Origin: Candidatus Rhodoferax randersensis | Lineage (GTDB): Bacteria; Pseudomonadota; Gammaproteobacteria; Burkholderiales; Burkholderiaceae_C | Direction of reading: 5' to 3' | Length of the DNA stretch: 64,000 bases | Assembly: GCA_016718155.1 (NCBI GenBank) | Contig: JADKEH010000006.1 | Coordinates: forward strand, 62,001 to 126,000 | Part shown: one piece after another, positions 8,570 to 16,439 of the stretch | How the letters are laid out: each line of letters opens with the position of its first letter | Numbering within the stretch: the first letter of the stretch is position 1 | Made by a program: the position numbers and the translations under genes | Notes under the pieces: model-generated | What the model was told of the DNA's origin: nothing | What the model saw: only the letters and a program-made list of their open reading frames with translations | Database searches by the model: none

Positions 8570-10998
8570 ATCGGCAGCGCGGTGCGGCGCTGATGGTCAT
8601 TCTGTTGATCGCCGGGGTGGTGGCGGCTTTTTTTGCGGTGCGGGCGCTGAATGGGACGAATATCGAGCGGGACAAGGTCACGGCGGCGGCCCTGGCGCAG
8701 GCCAAGGACGCGTTGATTGGGTACGCGGCGACGTATCGAGAACTTCACGCTGATATTGGGAACAACCAGGAAAAACCTTTGGGCTATTTGCCGTGTCCCG
8801 ACACCAACAATGACGGGATCGCAGAGCCGAATTGCGGCGCAATGAACGTTTCTGTGATTGGACGGTTGCCCTGGAGAACGCTCGGCTTGCCGCCGCTGCG
8901 AGACAGTGCCGGGGAGTGTTTGTGGTATGCCGTCTCTGGCCGGGCTAAGAACAACCCGAGCACGAACGTCGCCATGAACTGGGACACCTTGGGACAGTTG
9001 GCGGTTACTGAGGCCATTACCAATACCATCTTGGCGGCCCCGCTCACCAATCAGGCTGCCTGGGCGGTTGTGTTTGCACCACGTGCTGCGATCGGTGGGC
9101 AAACCCGTGGCGGCGGTGCGGGAACAGAGTGCCGGGGGCCCGCCGGGGTTGCTGCGGGGGCTCAATACCTGGATGGCGGCAACCCTTTTTATGCCGGTGT
9201 TGCACCAGCGGCCGGTGCAACCTCAACTGTGACATTCTCCGTTTCCGAGAGTGTTCGTCTCGGCACAAACAATGATCAGGGGATTTGGATCACATCGTCC
9301 GAGATATTTGACCGAGTCAAGAAGCGCAATCCGGCGAGTTCTGACGGTTTCACCACTGACATCAGTCGTTTCTTGACCGGTGTGAGGAACGAGCTGAACG
9401 GTTTGGCAATTGGAGCGCTCCCTACTGGTATGGCGACCGTGGACGCTGGCTCGGTGTGTCCGGTCGTCGACAACGTTGGCGATCAAAGGGACGCGTACTT
9501 GCGCTGCGCGTGGAGGAACAATTTGCAGTATGCCGCACCCTCACCAGCAACAGGGCTGACTGTGAACGGACTTCCCTGCAACGCAGTTCTGTTCTTTAGC
9601 GGTGAACGCGCTCCCGGCCAGGTTCGAGCCATTGCGGCAGATTTCGCCAATCCTGCCAATTATCTTGAGGACGGCAATTTGGCGTTGTTTCCGGGAGTCG
9701 GCGCCTACACAGGTGCGGATCAATTCAATCCTGCCGCACCACGCGCGGACGTCGTGCGTTGCATTACAGGGTTGACGGGGACCGCCACCCAGGTGTCCTT
9801 CGCGGCGAACCTTGGTAGCTTCGTTTCCGTCGGCGCTGCGGGCAGTGTCACCGTCAACGCCATCGACAAGACGGTTACGCTTGCGGACGCCGCCGGTGCT
9901 GCGGGTGGATGTTTCTGGTCGCCAACCCAATTTCCATTGGCGGGCAGAAACTTGCGCGCCTATTACGACTACAGGTTTACCGTTCCAGATTCATTCGCTC
10001 TGACTGGCCTCGGTTCGGATCGGGGCAATGGTTTCACCTTGCAAATGGTTACCGGTTCATTCGGCAGCGCTCCCAATACCTGTGGCACAGAAGTGGACAT
10101 GGGCGTATTGGGGTCGGCAGACGTGTGGGGACACGATTCTTATATTTTCGAAACCGACGTGCGACGGGATGGCGCTCACAGCGATCCGACTGAGAATCAC
10201 AGCGCGATCTTGTTGGATGGCTTTCTGGACCACGCGCCCGCCGCTCCCAGCGCCACCATTAGCGCCGCCTGCGATGGCTCAGCCACTGGCTGCCGTCACG
10301 CGCCCGCGAATAGATTTGAAGAATCGCCATTGCAAACCCACAATCAGCGGATCGAAATCCATACGGGTTGCAACGCGGCTTGCACCGTGTGCAACTCGGC
10401 AACCCATGCGGGGCCGACAACCTATGCACAGATCAACGCCTGGGTCGGCTGCCAAGACTGCAACGATATTTTGGGTGATCTGCTTGGTGCAGAGCTGATA
10501 GCAGCCACACCCAATCGAGACTTTTCGGCTGCGGGAAGTTGGGCGGGAACAAATTGGTCGGTGGCGGCGGGCGCCTATTCCCACGTGGCTGGGGCGAATG
10601 CCGCCGTGCTTGCAAACCCCGCGCTAACGGTACCGCCAGCAGCGGGAGTCACGTATCAGCTTGCGTTCACGGCTGCAACCGCGACTGCCGGGACACTTAC
10701 GGTTTCATTCGGCGGGGTATCCGCGCCATTGATTGTTGTCGCAGCCGGCACCTCGAACAGCTATTCGATTCGACTTACTGCTACCTCAGCGGCCGCGTTG
10801 AGCGTGTTGCCCAATGGGGCGTGGGTCGGAACCATTGACAACTTCAGTGTCAGGCCGGTGGCGACTCCGAACATGAGTCGGTGCGTTGCCGTGACACCAG
10901 TCATGAACTCGGTGTTCTTTGGCTTCACCAGTGGCTTTCGTTCCGGGGCCAGTCAGCAAGGCGTTGTGCTGAAGAACCTTTTTCTGAGAAGCGAGTGA
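8566..10998 (+). CDS. giant minor-pilin-like protein with L-type lectin-like domain
   Basis: 810 residues. The N-terminus (RGAALMVILLIAGVVAAFF) looks like a prepilin leader and helix of the PilX/GspK kind, but position +5 after the Gly is Val, not Glu. Residues ~45-200 carry the GYLPCPDTNNDG...LPWRTLGL pattern shared with the next gene's product (GRMPCP). From ~448 a lectin-like domain is visible: NGFTLQMV near 487, IFETDVRRDGAHSDPTENH near 526 (the acidic/Asn metal-site pattern of L-type lectins) and VFFGFTSGFRSG...KNLFLRSE at the end. Residues ~640-770 look like a separate carbohydrate-binding-type domain inserted before that last part. A pilus-tip adhesin is the natural inference. Confidence 0.65.
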   Translation: MNRQRGAALMVILLIAGVVAAFFAVRALNGTNIERDKVTAAALAQAKDALIGYAATYRELHADIGNNQEKPLGYLPCPDTNNDGIAEPNCGAMNVSVIGRLPWRTLGLPPLRDSAGECLWYAVSGRAKNNPSTNVAMNWDTLGQLAVTEAITNTILAAPLTNQAAWAVVFAPRAAIGGQTRGGGAGTECRGPAGVAAGAQYLDGGNPFYAGVAPAAGATSTVTFSVSESVRLGTNNDQGIWITSSEIFDRVKKRNPASSDGFTTDISRFLTGVRNELNGLAIGALPTGMATVDAGSVCPVVDNVGDQRDAYLRCAWRNNLQYAAPSPATGLTVNGLPCNAVLFFSGERAPGQVRAIAADFANPANYLEDGNLALFPGVGAYTGADQFNPAAPRADVVRCITGLTGTATQVSFAANLGSFVSVGAAGSVTVNAIDKTVTLADAAGAAGGCFWSPTQFPLAGRNLRAYYDYRFTVPDSFALTGLGSDRGNGFTLQMVTGSFGSAPNTCGTEVDMGVLGSADVWGHDSYIFETDVRRDGAHSDPTENHSAILLDGFLDHAPAAPSATISAACDGSATGCRHAPANRFEESPLQTHNQRIEIHTGCNAACTVCNSATHAGPTTYAQINAWVGCQDCNDILGDLLGAELIAATPNRDFSAAGSWAGTNWSVAAGAYSHVAGANAAVLANPALTVPPAAGVTYQLAFTAATATAGTLTVSFGGVSAPLIVVAAGTSNSYSIRLTATSAAALSVLPNGAWVGTIDNFSVRPVATPNMSRCVAVTPVMNSVFFGFTSGFRSGASQQGVVLKNLFLRSE

Positions 10999-11015
10999 TA
11001 GCTCGATGATCAATC

Positions 11016-11817
11016 ATGAAAATTAATCGCTGCATGGGCTTCACCCTGATAGAGATGGCCATTGCCCTGCTCATCATGGGCTTGTTGCTGGGCGGCGGGT
11101 TGACAGTGTTGAGCGCGCAAATTGAGCAGCAACGTTTCAAGGACACGGAACGCTTACTTGTCGAAGCGCGCGAGGCGGTGATCGGTTTTGCCTTGGCCAA
11201 CGGACGCATGCCCTGCCCAGCCTCTGCCACCTCGGCGGGGCGCGAGAGTTTTTGTACTAACGCAGCCGGAGCTTGTGGGGCGGCCATTGTTCCACCGCCC
11301 GCAGCCGTGCCCGCGCATGGCCGCTGCACCAACCCCAATGACGGCTTCTTGCCAGCGTCAACACTGGGTTTTAGCCCGGTCGATCCCGCTGGGTATGCCA
11401 TGGATGCATGGGGGCTCCCCCAGAACCGCCTTCACTATGCAGTGACGGCCTCGAACGCTTCGGCCTTCACAACGCCCCAATGGCATGAGCACCATCACGA
11501 TGGCAACGCTCGCGCCCGACCTCAGCGTGTGTGCCAGCGGGACGGGCATCAATCCGGTCAATTGCGGCGCCGCTGTCAGCCTGACCGCGACTGCCGTGGC
11601 AGTCATATATTCGTTGGGGGAAAATGCCGCAACCGGCGGCACGGGAACCGACGAAGCCGCCAACCCCAATCCCAACAGTGCCGACGCCAACCCGGTTTTT
11701 GTTAGCCATACCAGAACCGCTGCTGGCGCGACCAATGGCGAGTTCGACGACATCGTGATCTGGATTGCCCCCGGCATCCTCTTCAACCGCATGGTGCAAG
11801 CCGGGCGCCTGCCATGA
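11016..11817 (+). CDS. minor prepilin (one-base frameshift in the sequence given)
   Basis: Type IV prepilin-like protein with the peptidase site and helix GFTLIEMAIALLIMGLLLGG right after a short basic leader (MKINRCM). The protein reads normally to ...FTTP (codon 11475), then goes off frame; the continuation NGMSTITMA...NGEFDDIVIWIAPG...NRMVQAGRLP lies one base later in frame. Removing one C from the CCCC run at 11475-11478 restores a 266-residue protein. The gene shares the MPCP motif with the upstream giant pilin and overlaps the next gene by 4 bp (ATGA), which supports the restored end. Treated as a sequence error or recent frameshift rather than a dead gene. Confidence 0.75.
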
Positions 11818-12056
11818 CCGACACCAACTACGACCAACTGCGCGTGCGCTACAGGGCACGCAGCATCCGTAAGCGGGTCACCATTGCCATTGGCCTGCTG
11901 ATCTTGATGGCCGGGTATGCCTTGTTGGCGGTCAGCCCGGACACAGCGTCCGAGTGGGTGCTGATCCGGGTCTTCGGCGGGTTTGCCCTGCTGTTCATCG
12001 GGTTTTCGGTGGCCGTGCTGCCCCTCCTGTCCAGGCTGACCGGTGGCGACGACTGA
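11814..12056 (+). CDS. small membrane protein in the pilus operon
   Basis: 80 residues, with two hydrophobic helices (about 22-40, VTIAIGLLILMAGYALLAV, and 50-72, VLIRVFGGFALLFIGFSVAVL) joined by a short polar loop. It starts on an ATGA overlap with the minor pilin and its end overlaps the response-regulator start by 14 bp, so it is embedded in the operon. I do not recognise the family. It may help hold a pilin or the kinase at the membrane, but nothing in the sequence shows this. Confidence 0.65.
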   Translation: MTDTNYDQLRVRYRARSIRKRVTIAIGLLILMAGYALLAVSPDTASEWVLIRVFGGFALLFIGFSVAVLPLLSRLTGGDD

Positions 12057-12684
12057 TCTGGGCGCAGCGGCGGCAGCGGTTGCGCGCGGGGTGCTGATTG
12101 TTGAAGACGACTTGGCCCTGTGTGGCTACTTGGCCTGCGCACTCACAGATGCTGGCTACGCCGTGCAAACCGCGCACGAGCGCGGATCGGCACTCAAGCT
12201 GCTGAGCGCGCGCCCCGCGCCCGCTTTGGTGTTGTTGGACTTGGGTCTGCCGCCTCAACCCAGCACCATGGCCGAGGGCCTGGCCGTGCTGGACCAAGGG
12301 CTGCGCCTGGCACCCGACGCCAAGGTGATCGTGCTCACCGGCCAGGACGAACGCGCCGCCGCGCTGGAGGCGGTGCGTCGGGGCGCGTTCGACTTCTTGG
12401 TCAAACCTGCCGCCTTGGCCGCCATCTTTGCTGCCCTTAAAAGGGCGGAGCTGTTCGCCCAACAAGACAGCCGTTTGGCCGAAACCGGCGAAGCACGCTT
12501 GCACTTAACCGCCAAGCTGGGGGAAGGCCCCAAAGAGGCTGCCGCCAACGCCGAAGAACTGTTGTTGCGCCGCGCCCTGGCCGCCACCAACTACAACGTG
12601 GCGGAGACCGCGCGCCAGTTGGGCTTGGCGCGCGAGCATGTTTACTACTACCTGAATAAGTATGGTCTCCGCCGTCCTGACTAG
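12043..12684 (+). CDS. response regulator, receiver plus Fis-type HTH (ActR/PrrA-like layout)
   Basis: 213 residues. The receiver domain has the acidic pair VLIVEDD (about 18-24), the phospho-acceptor Asp in LVLLDLGLP (about residue 66), the Thr in VIVLTGQDE and the Lys in FDFLVKPA. The C-terminal ~45 residues form a Fis-like helix-turn-helix (ALAATNYNVAETARQLGLA...YYYLNKYGL). There is no AAA+ module, so it is not a sigma-54 activator of the NtrC kind. The GTG start at 12043 gives a 14-bp overlap with the membrane protein; a second GTG at about 12091 is an alternative. Paired with the kinase that overlaps its 3' end. Confidence 0.82.
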   Translation: MATTDLGAAAAAVARGVLIVEDDLALCGYLACALTDAGYAVQTAHERGSALKLLSARPAPALVLLDLGLPPQPSTMAEGLAVLDQGLRLAPDAKVIVLTGQDERAAALEAVRRGAFDFLVKPAALAAIFAALKRAELFAQQDSRLAETGEARLHLTAKLGEGPKEAAANAEELLLRRALAATNYNVAETARQLGLAREHVYYYLNKYGLRRPD

Positions 12685-13780
12685 CCTGTCGCTGGTGTTT
12701 GTCGCGGCTGGTCTCACGCTGCTGTTCACCAGCGTATCCCTGGCGCGCCGTGCCCGGCGCTACCGGCGCGGCATGCAGACGCTGCTGCAGCTTGGTGGCC
12801 GTAGCCTGGAGCCCTTGGATATTCCCGCTAACGCCTGGCCAGTGCTGCTGGAGGCCGGCTGGCAACACCTGGTGCTGACGGGTAACTGGTTTGGCCACCC
12901 CGTTCACATTGGGTTGGGTGAAGCGCCAGCGCCAGCTTCCGCCACTGAGCCGCCCAACGCGCTCGCGGTCGAGATTGCCAGCGGCAGCGACGTTTTGCTT
13001 TCGTTGCGGCTGGTACACAGCGTCAACCGGGGTGAAGAGCGCATGTTCGCCGAGCAATTGGCGCGGGTCTTTGTGCTGTTGTTGGAGTCGGGCCTGCGCT
13101 CCCGCACCGAGGCGCTGTCTGCCGCCCTGGCCGAGCGCGCTCGCTTGTCGCTTTACCTGCAGCACGACATGCGCAACCTGGCGCAGTGGGTCGGCTGGGT
13201 TTGTTCTGACTTCGTTGCTTGCACCGAGTCGCCCGCCTTGCTGGCCGCGGCACGCCGACTGCAAGACAACGCGCCGCTGGCGCAAGAGCGCGCGCACCGC
13301 TTGATTGCCGCGTTGGGTAAACAGCCGGTCAGCGACAACCCGCGTCAAATCGATTTGCGCGTGGCCATCACCAAGGCGGCGCATTTGGCCGGTATCGATG
13401 TCACGATGTCGGGGCAGGCGCAGGCCTGGATCGCCCGTGGCTTGTTGGCGCGGGTGTTTGACAATCTGTTCTCTAATCTTGCCCCCAACTGGCGCGAGGC
13501 GATGGCCGACCGACCCGTGCTGCAACTGCGCACGGTCGAATCTGCGGACGGCACACCGGCCGTGACCGAGATTGACTTCTTTAGCCCCTGGCCCGAACCA
13601 GGTGTGCGCATCGCGGCCGACAAGCTGTTTGAGCCCTTTGCCAGCGGGCGCCCAGGTGGCTTGGGGCTGGGCCTCTACCAGGCTCGCAAGAGTTTGAACG
13701 AAGCCGGGGGTGAACTGCGTGCCGAGCCTAGCGAGGCGGGCCTGAGATTCCTGCTGCGCATGCCCGCTCGGGCACCGTAA
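12662..13780 (+). CDS. sensor histidine kinase (PrsK-like)
   Basis: 372 residues. One N-terminal membrane helix (VLTSLSLVFVAAGLTLLF), a linker domain (about 45-170), then an H box around residue 160 (LYLQHDMRNLAQWVGW, with H-D-x-R-N), N box ARVFDNLFSNL, and a merged F/G box KLFEPFASGRPGGLGLGLY. The HDMRN-type H box and the overall layout resemble the PrsK family. The start overlaps the regulator gene by 23 bp, which implies coupled expression. Its gene lies directly before the pilin gene, so control of pilin expression is a reasonable inference. Confidence 0.8.
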   Translation: MVSAVLTSLSLVFVAAGLTLLFTSVSLARRARRYRRGMQTLLQLGGRSLEPLDIPANAWPVLLEAGWQHLVLTGNWFGHPVHIGLGEAPAPASATEPPNALAVEIASGSDVLLSLRLVHSVNRGEERMFAEQLARVFVLLLESGLRSRTEALSAALAERARLSLYLQHDMRNLAQWVGWVCSDFVACTESPALLAAARRLQDNAPLAQERAHRLIAALGKQPVSDNPRQIDLRVAITKAAHLAGIDVTMSGQAQAWIARGLLARVFDNLFSNLAPNWREAMADRPVLQLRTVESADGTPAVTEIDFFSPWPEPGVRIAADKLFEPFASGRPGGLGLGLYQARKSLNEAGGELRAEPSEAGLRFLLRMPARAP

Positions 13781-13888
13781 AAAATCTTGACTTCCGGCGG
13801 CGGCCGGTCTTGCGTACATTGCAGACATGGGTGCTTGGTGGATGTTGTGTCAGTGTCAGGCCCATGCTTCAACACAAAGGACGTCAGT

Positions 13889-14565
13889 ATGGAACATCGC
13901 AAACTCGCCCGTCAATCGGGCTTCACGCTGGTCGAGATCGCCATCGTCTTGGTGATCATCGGCTTGCTTCTGGGCGGCGTGCTCAAGGGGCAGGAGTTGA
14001 TTGAGAACTCCCGAATAAAGGGCATTGTCAGCGACATGAAGCCAGTCCAGGGCGCGTACAACGGGTACCTGACCGTTATAAGTCGCTTCCAGGGGACGAG
14101 GCGGCGGCAACCATGACTGCGCGTGGCTGGGCGGGTACCGCTGGTGCGGGTGTCGCTGGCAACGGGGCCTTGGCGATCACCGTGGGGCAGACTTTCAACA
14201 ACGGCGGTGATCAAGCCGCATTTTGGCGCGGGCTGCGAGGTTCTGGTTTGATCAGTGGCGATCCCAACGCGCCGGCCACCGTGGCGGGTTTGCCAAGCCA
14301 CGGCGGTGGTGGCGTGCTTGGCGTGACCGCCGGTCCCGCTTACGGTTCGCCGGGTCCGTTGATTTGCGCCTCAGGCCTAACGACCAAGCAGGCTGCTGGC
14401 GTGGACGGCTTGATTGATGGCGCTGGTGCAGTGAACAATACTGGATCTTTGCGTGGCGCCCAGGGCGCTGCCAATCCGCTGCCACCGGTTGGCGGTGCCC
14501 CCGCTGCGGCGACCGCCTACAATGAAACCACGGCGAATCGTTGGACGGTCTGCATGAGACTATGA
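13889..14565 (+). CDS. prepilin, probable major pilin (one-base frameshift in the sequence given)
   Basis: Type IV prepilin: leader MEHRKLARQSG followed by FTLVEIAIVLVIIGLLLGG with Glu at +5. ATG 13889 is preceded by AAAGGACGT, a good ribosome site; an in-frame ATG at 13787 is too long for a leader. The first frame breaks after ...AYNGYL; adding one G at 14069-14071 (CTGAC to CTGGAC) restores DRYKSLPGDEAAATMTARGW and a 225-residue pilin. Two cysteines (CASGLTTKQ... and WTVCMRL) probably form the C-terminal disulfide loop. It is a separate transcription unit candidate, since 108 bp lie between the kinase and this gene and strong hairpins follow it. Confidence 0.75.
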
Positions 14566-14603
14566 GCGCTCTGGGGCTTTGATCTTGCGCTTGACAGGTG
14601 CGG

Positions 14604-14627
14604 AAAAGCCCGCGGAGGCGGGATTTT
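14604..14627 (+). terminator. probable terminator after the pilin gene
   Basis: Stem CCCGC/GCGGG (14609-14613 with 14618-14622) and loop GGAG, flanked by AAAA on the left and ATTTT on the right. It lies 40 bp after the pilin stop. Confidence 0.55.
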
Positions 14628-14679
14628 GGGAAATGGGTCCAGAGCCAGATTTCGCGGACTGAGCAGATTCATGCCCCCG

Positions 14680-14709
14680 CGCCGAAGCCCAGTCGAATGG
14701 GCTTCGGCG
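14680..14709. terminator. 12-bp perfect hairpin between pilin and secreted-protein genes
   Basis: Arms 14680-14691 and 14698-14709 are perfect reverse complements (CGCCGAAGCCCA / TGGGCTTCGGCG) around a 6-base loop GTCGAA. No long U run follows (TTGT), so it could be a terminator, a processing site or a repeat. Confidence 0.5.
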
Positions 14710-14819
14710 TTGTCCGATTCGACTAAAGTTGTGCTGGTCTGCATGTCAGTGGGGTTTAGTCCGCCCAGTGGTCTGTACAAAGCAAGTTGGCCCAACCCTC
14801 AACTTCGATCGAGGTCACC

Positions 14820-15497
14820 ATGAAAACGATCCGCGCCATCACCTTCCTGTTCATGGCGCTGTTCAGCGCCCTCGCCAACGCTGGTTCCGCCAGCGGCATC
14901 TGGACCAGCACGGGCGGTTCCTACCTGGTGCTGATGGAGCAGACTTCATCTGGCGCGGTGGTGGCGTTCTCGGTGTCGCCCACGCTGCAGACCGGGGCGG
15001 TGTTGTTGGGCTCGCGCAGCGCCGACGCCATTACCCTGAAGTCCCTGGATGCCCAGGCGACCTGGACCATCGCCTTGAGTGGCTCCAATTACACCGGCAC
15101 CTACACCGCTGCGGGTTCGACTCAAGCCACCTCCGGGCATTTGCTGCTGGCCTATGGCGGCAGCGCCAACGACGCCATTTGGCAGAAGAGCGACGGCAGC
15201 GCGCGCTTTCTGTCCACCATCACACTGTTGTCGGACGGCGCCCAACTGATGGTGCTGTTTGACGTGCGCATTGGCGCCACCATTTCTGAAGTAACTTACG
15301 ACGTGTCGGCCGGCGCCGTGCAGTCGCTCGGTGCTTCGAGCAGCTTCATCGGCAAGTCCTTGCTCAGCGGCAACACCGTCAACCTGTCCTTCAAGGGCGG
15401 CTCGCCAGCCACCGGCGCCTACAGCGTGGTCACGTCCACGCGCCCGTTCACGACGGTGGAACAGTTTGACGTGAGCGCGATCTTTGGCGTGGATTGA
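14820..15497 (+). CDS. secreted protein of unknown function
   Basis: 225 residues from ATG 14820, chosen because GAGG (14811-14814) precedes it and it yields a clean signal peptide (MKTIRAITFLFMALFSALANAG, here split at FLFMALF and SALANA). The mature part begins SASGIWTSTGGSYLVLMEQ and is rich in Ser/Gly/Thr with alternating beta-like segments, and has no cysteines. No recognised domain. The gene ends one base before the stop of the convergent toxin gene. Confidence 0.65.
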   Translation: MKTIRAITFLFMALFSALANAGSASGIWTSTGGSYLVLMEQTSSGAVVAFSVSPTLQTGAVLLGSRSADAITLKSLDAQATWTIALSGSNYTGTYTAAGSTQATSGHLLLAYGGSANDAIWQKSDGSARFLSTITLLSDGAQLMVLFDVRIGATISEVTYDVSAGAVQSLGASSSFIGKSLLSGNTVNLSFKGGSPATGAYSVVTSTRPFTTVEQFDVSAIFGVD

Positions 15498-15935
15498 TCA
15501 CGAGCCCGACTGGCCGCCCGCCTCAATGCGTTGTAGCGCCTCACGCGCTGTCACGATCGGTATGCCCAGATAGCTGCCAAGCGGGAGCAAGTCGCGTTTG
15601 TCACCAGAGGCGATCAGGTCGGCCGCGCCGGTGACCGCCGCCGCAAGTACATGGTCGTCATCAGGGTCGGAAGCAATGACTCGCGGCACCGATGCTGGTG
15701 ACACCACCACCGAGAGCGCGCGCAAGTCATCCACGATGGCTTGCGGGGTCAATCCCGCCTGAGATAGTCGGGCGGCAAATTTGTTACGCCCAATCACGTC
15801 CAGCAGCTCGGCCAACAGCACCTCGCTGGTACACAGCTCAAACACACCCGCCTTGGCTGCATTCGCGAGAGTGCGCGGTATTCCAGTGGAAATGACTCCC
15901 GAGACAAGTAAGTTTGTGTCCACGACGATTCGCAT
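15498..15935 (-). CDS. PIN-domain toxin of a VapBC-like module
   Basis: 145-residue PIN-domain (PilT N-terminus) protein of the PIN_3 kind. The acidic nuclease residues are visible: Asp in MRIVVDTN, Glu in LLAELLDVI, the Asp cluster in SDPDDDHVLAAA and GDKRDLLPL. Proteins like this cleave RNA when released from their antitoxin. The antitoxin gene ends 11 bp upstream, so the pair form one operon. Despite the old family name it has nothing to do with the pilus operon nearby. Confidence 0.82.
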   Translation of the reverse strand: MRIVVDTNLLVSGVISTGIPRTLANAAKAGVFELCTSEVLLAELLDVIGRNKFAARLSQAGLTPQAIVDDLRALSVVVSPASVPRVIASDPDDDHVLAAAVTGAADLIASGDKRDLLPLGSYLGIPIVTAREALQRIEAGGQSGS

Positions 15936-15946
15936 AGAGGTCGAGC

Positions 15947-16195
15947 TTAGGTTCTGGCGTGGTGCTGTGCATCACGCTCCAGGCGTGCGGCCTGCACCTC
16001 GTCTTCAATCTCATCTTCCGACAATGCGGGTAGGTTCAGTGCATCGAGCCGCGCCATGGCATCGGTCAGGCGCTGCGCGGCTGCGGCGCGTTGCACTCGC
16101 GATGCCAGGAACTCGACAAAGTCCACCACCTCAGCCACGCGTTCAGGCGGCAAAAGCTTGAGCCGCTGAAGCAATTGAGTTTCCAGAGCTGTCAT
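15947..16195 (-). CDS. antitoxin partner of the PIN toxin
   Basis: 82 residues from ATG 16195, supported by AAGGAG six bases upstream; the longer form from 16228 has no such site. The N-terminal half (LLQRLKLLPPERVAEVVDF) matches the DUF2281-like 'LPPE...EVLDFVEFL' antitoxin pattern, and the C-terminus is acidic then basic, suited to wrap the toxin. Sits directly upstream of the PIN gene. Confidence 0.72.
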   Translation of the reverse strand: MTALETQLLQRLKLLPPERVAEVVDFVEFLASRVQRAAAAQRLTDAMARLDALNLPALSEDEIEDEVQAARLERDAQHHART

Positions 16196-16439
16196 TTGAT
16201 TTCTCCTTGAGTGGGCCCGATGCCGCAAGGCGTAGCGGGTACGGTCGACTGCTCGAACTGATCACCAAATCAGGCGCTCACATCATAAACTTGTGTGACA
16301 TTCGGTTACGTGTCTGCGAGTGCCCGTCAGTTTCTTCCGCCTCTCACGAGCTGCTTGACGACTGAAGCCAGACGGTCACTGACAAGTCGCCATCCCGAGC
16401 GGTCACCCGAGTTGGCGCTTTGCGTGGGACCTGCGTCAA

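Noticed and set aside
15498..15935. Link between the PIN toxin (PilT N-terminus family name) and the pilus operon
   Set aside because: The PIN family name is historical; this is a toxin with an upstream antitoxin and not the PilT retraction ATPase.
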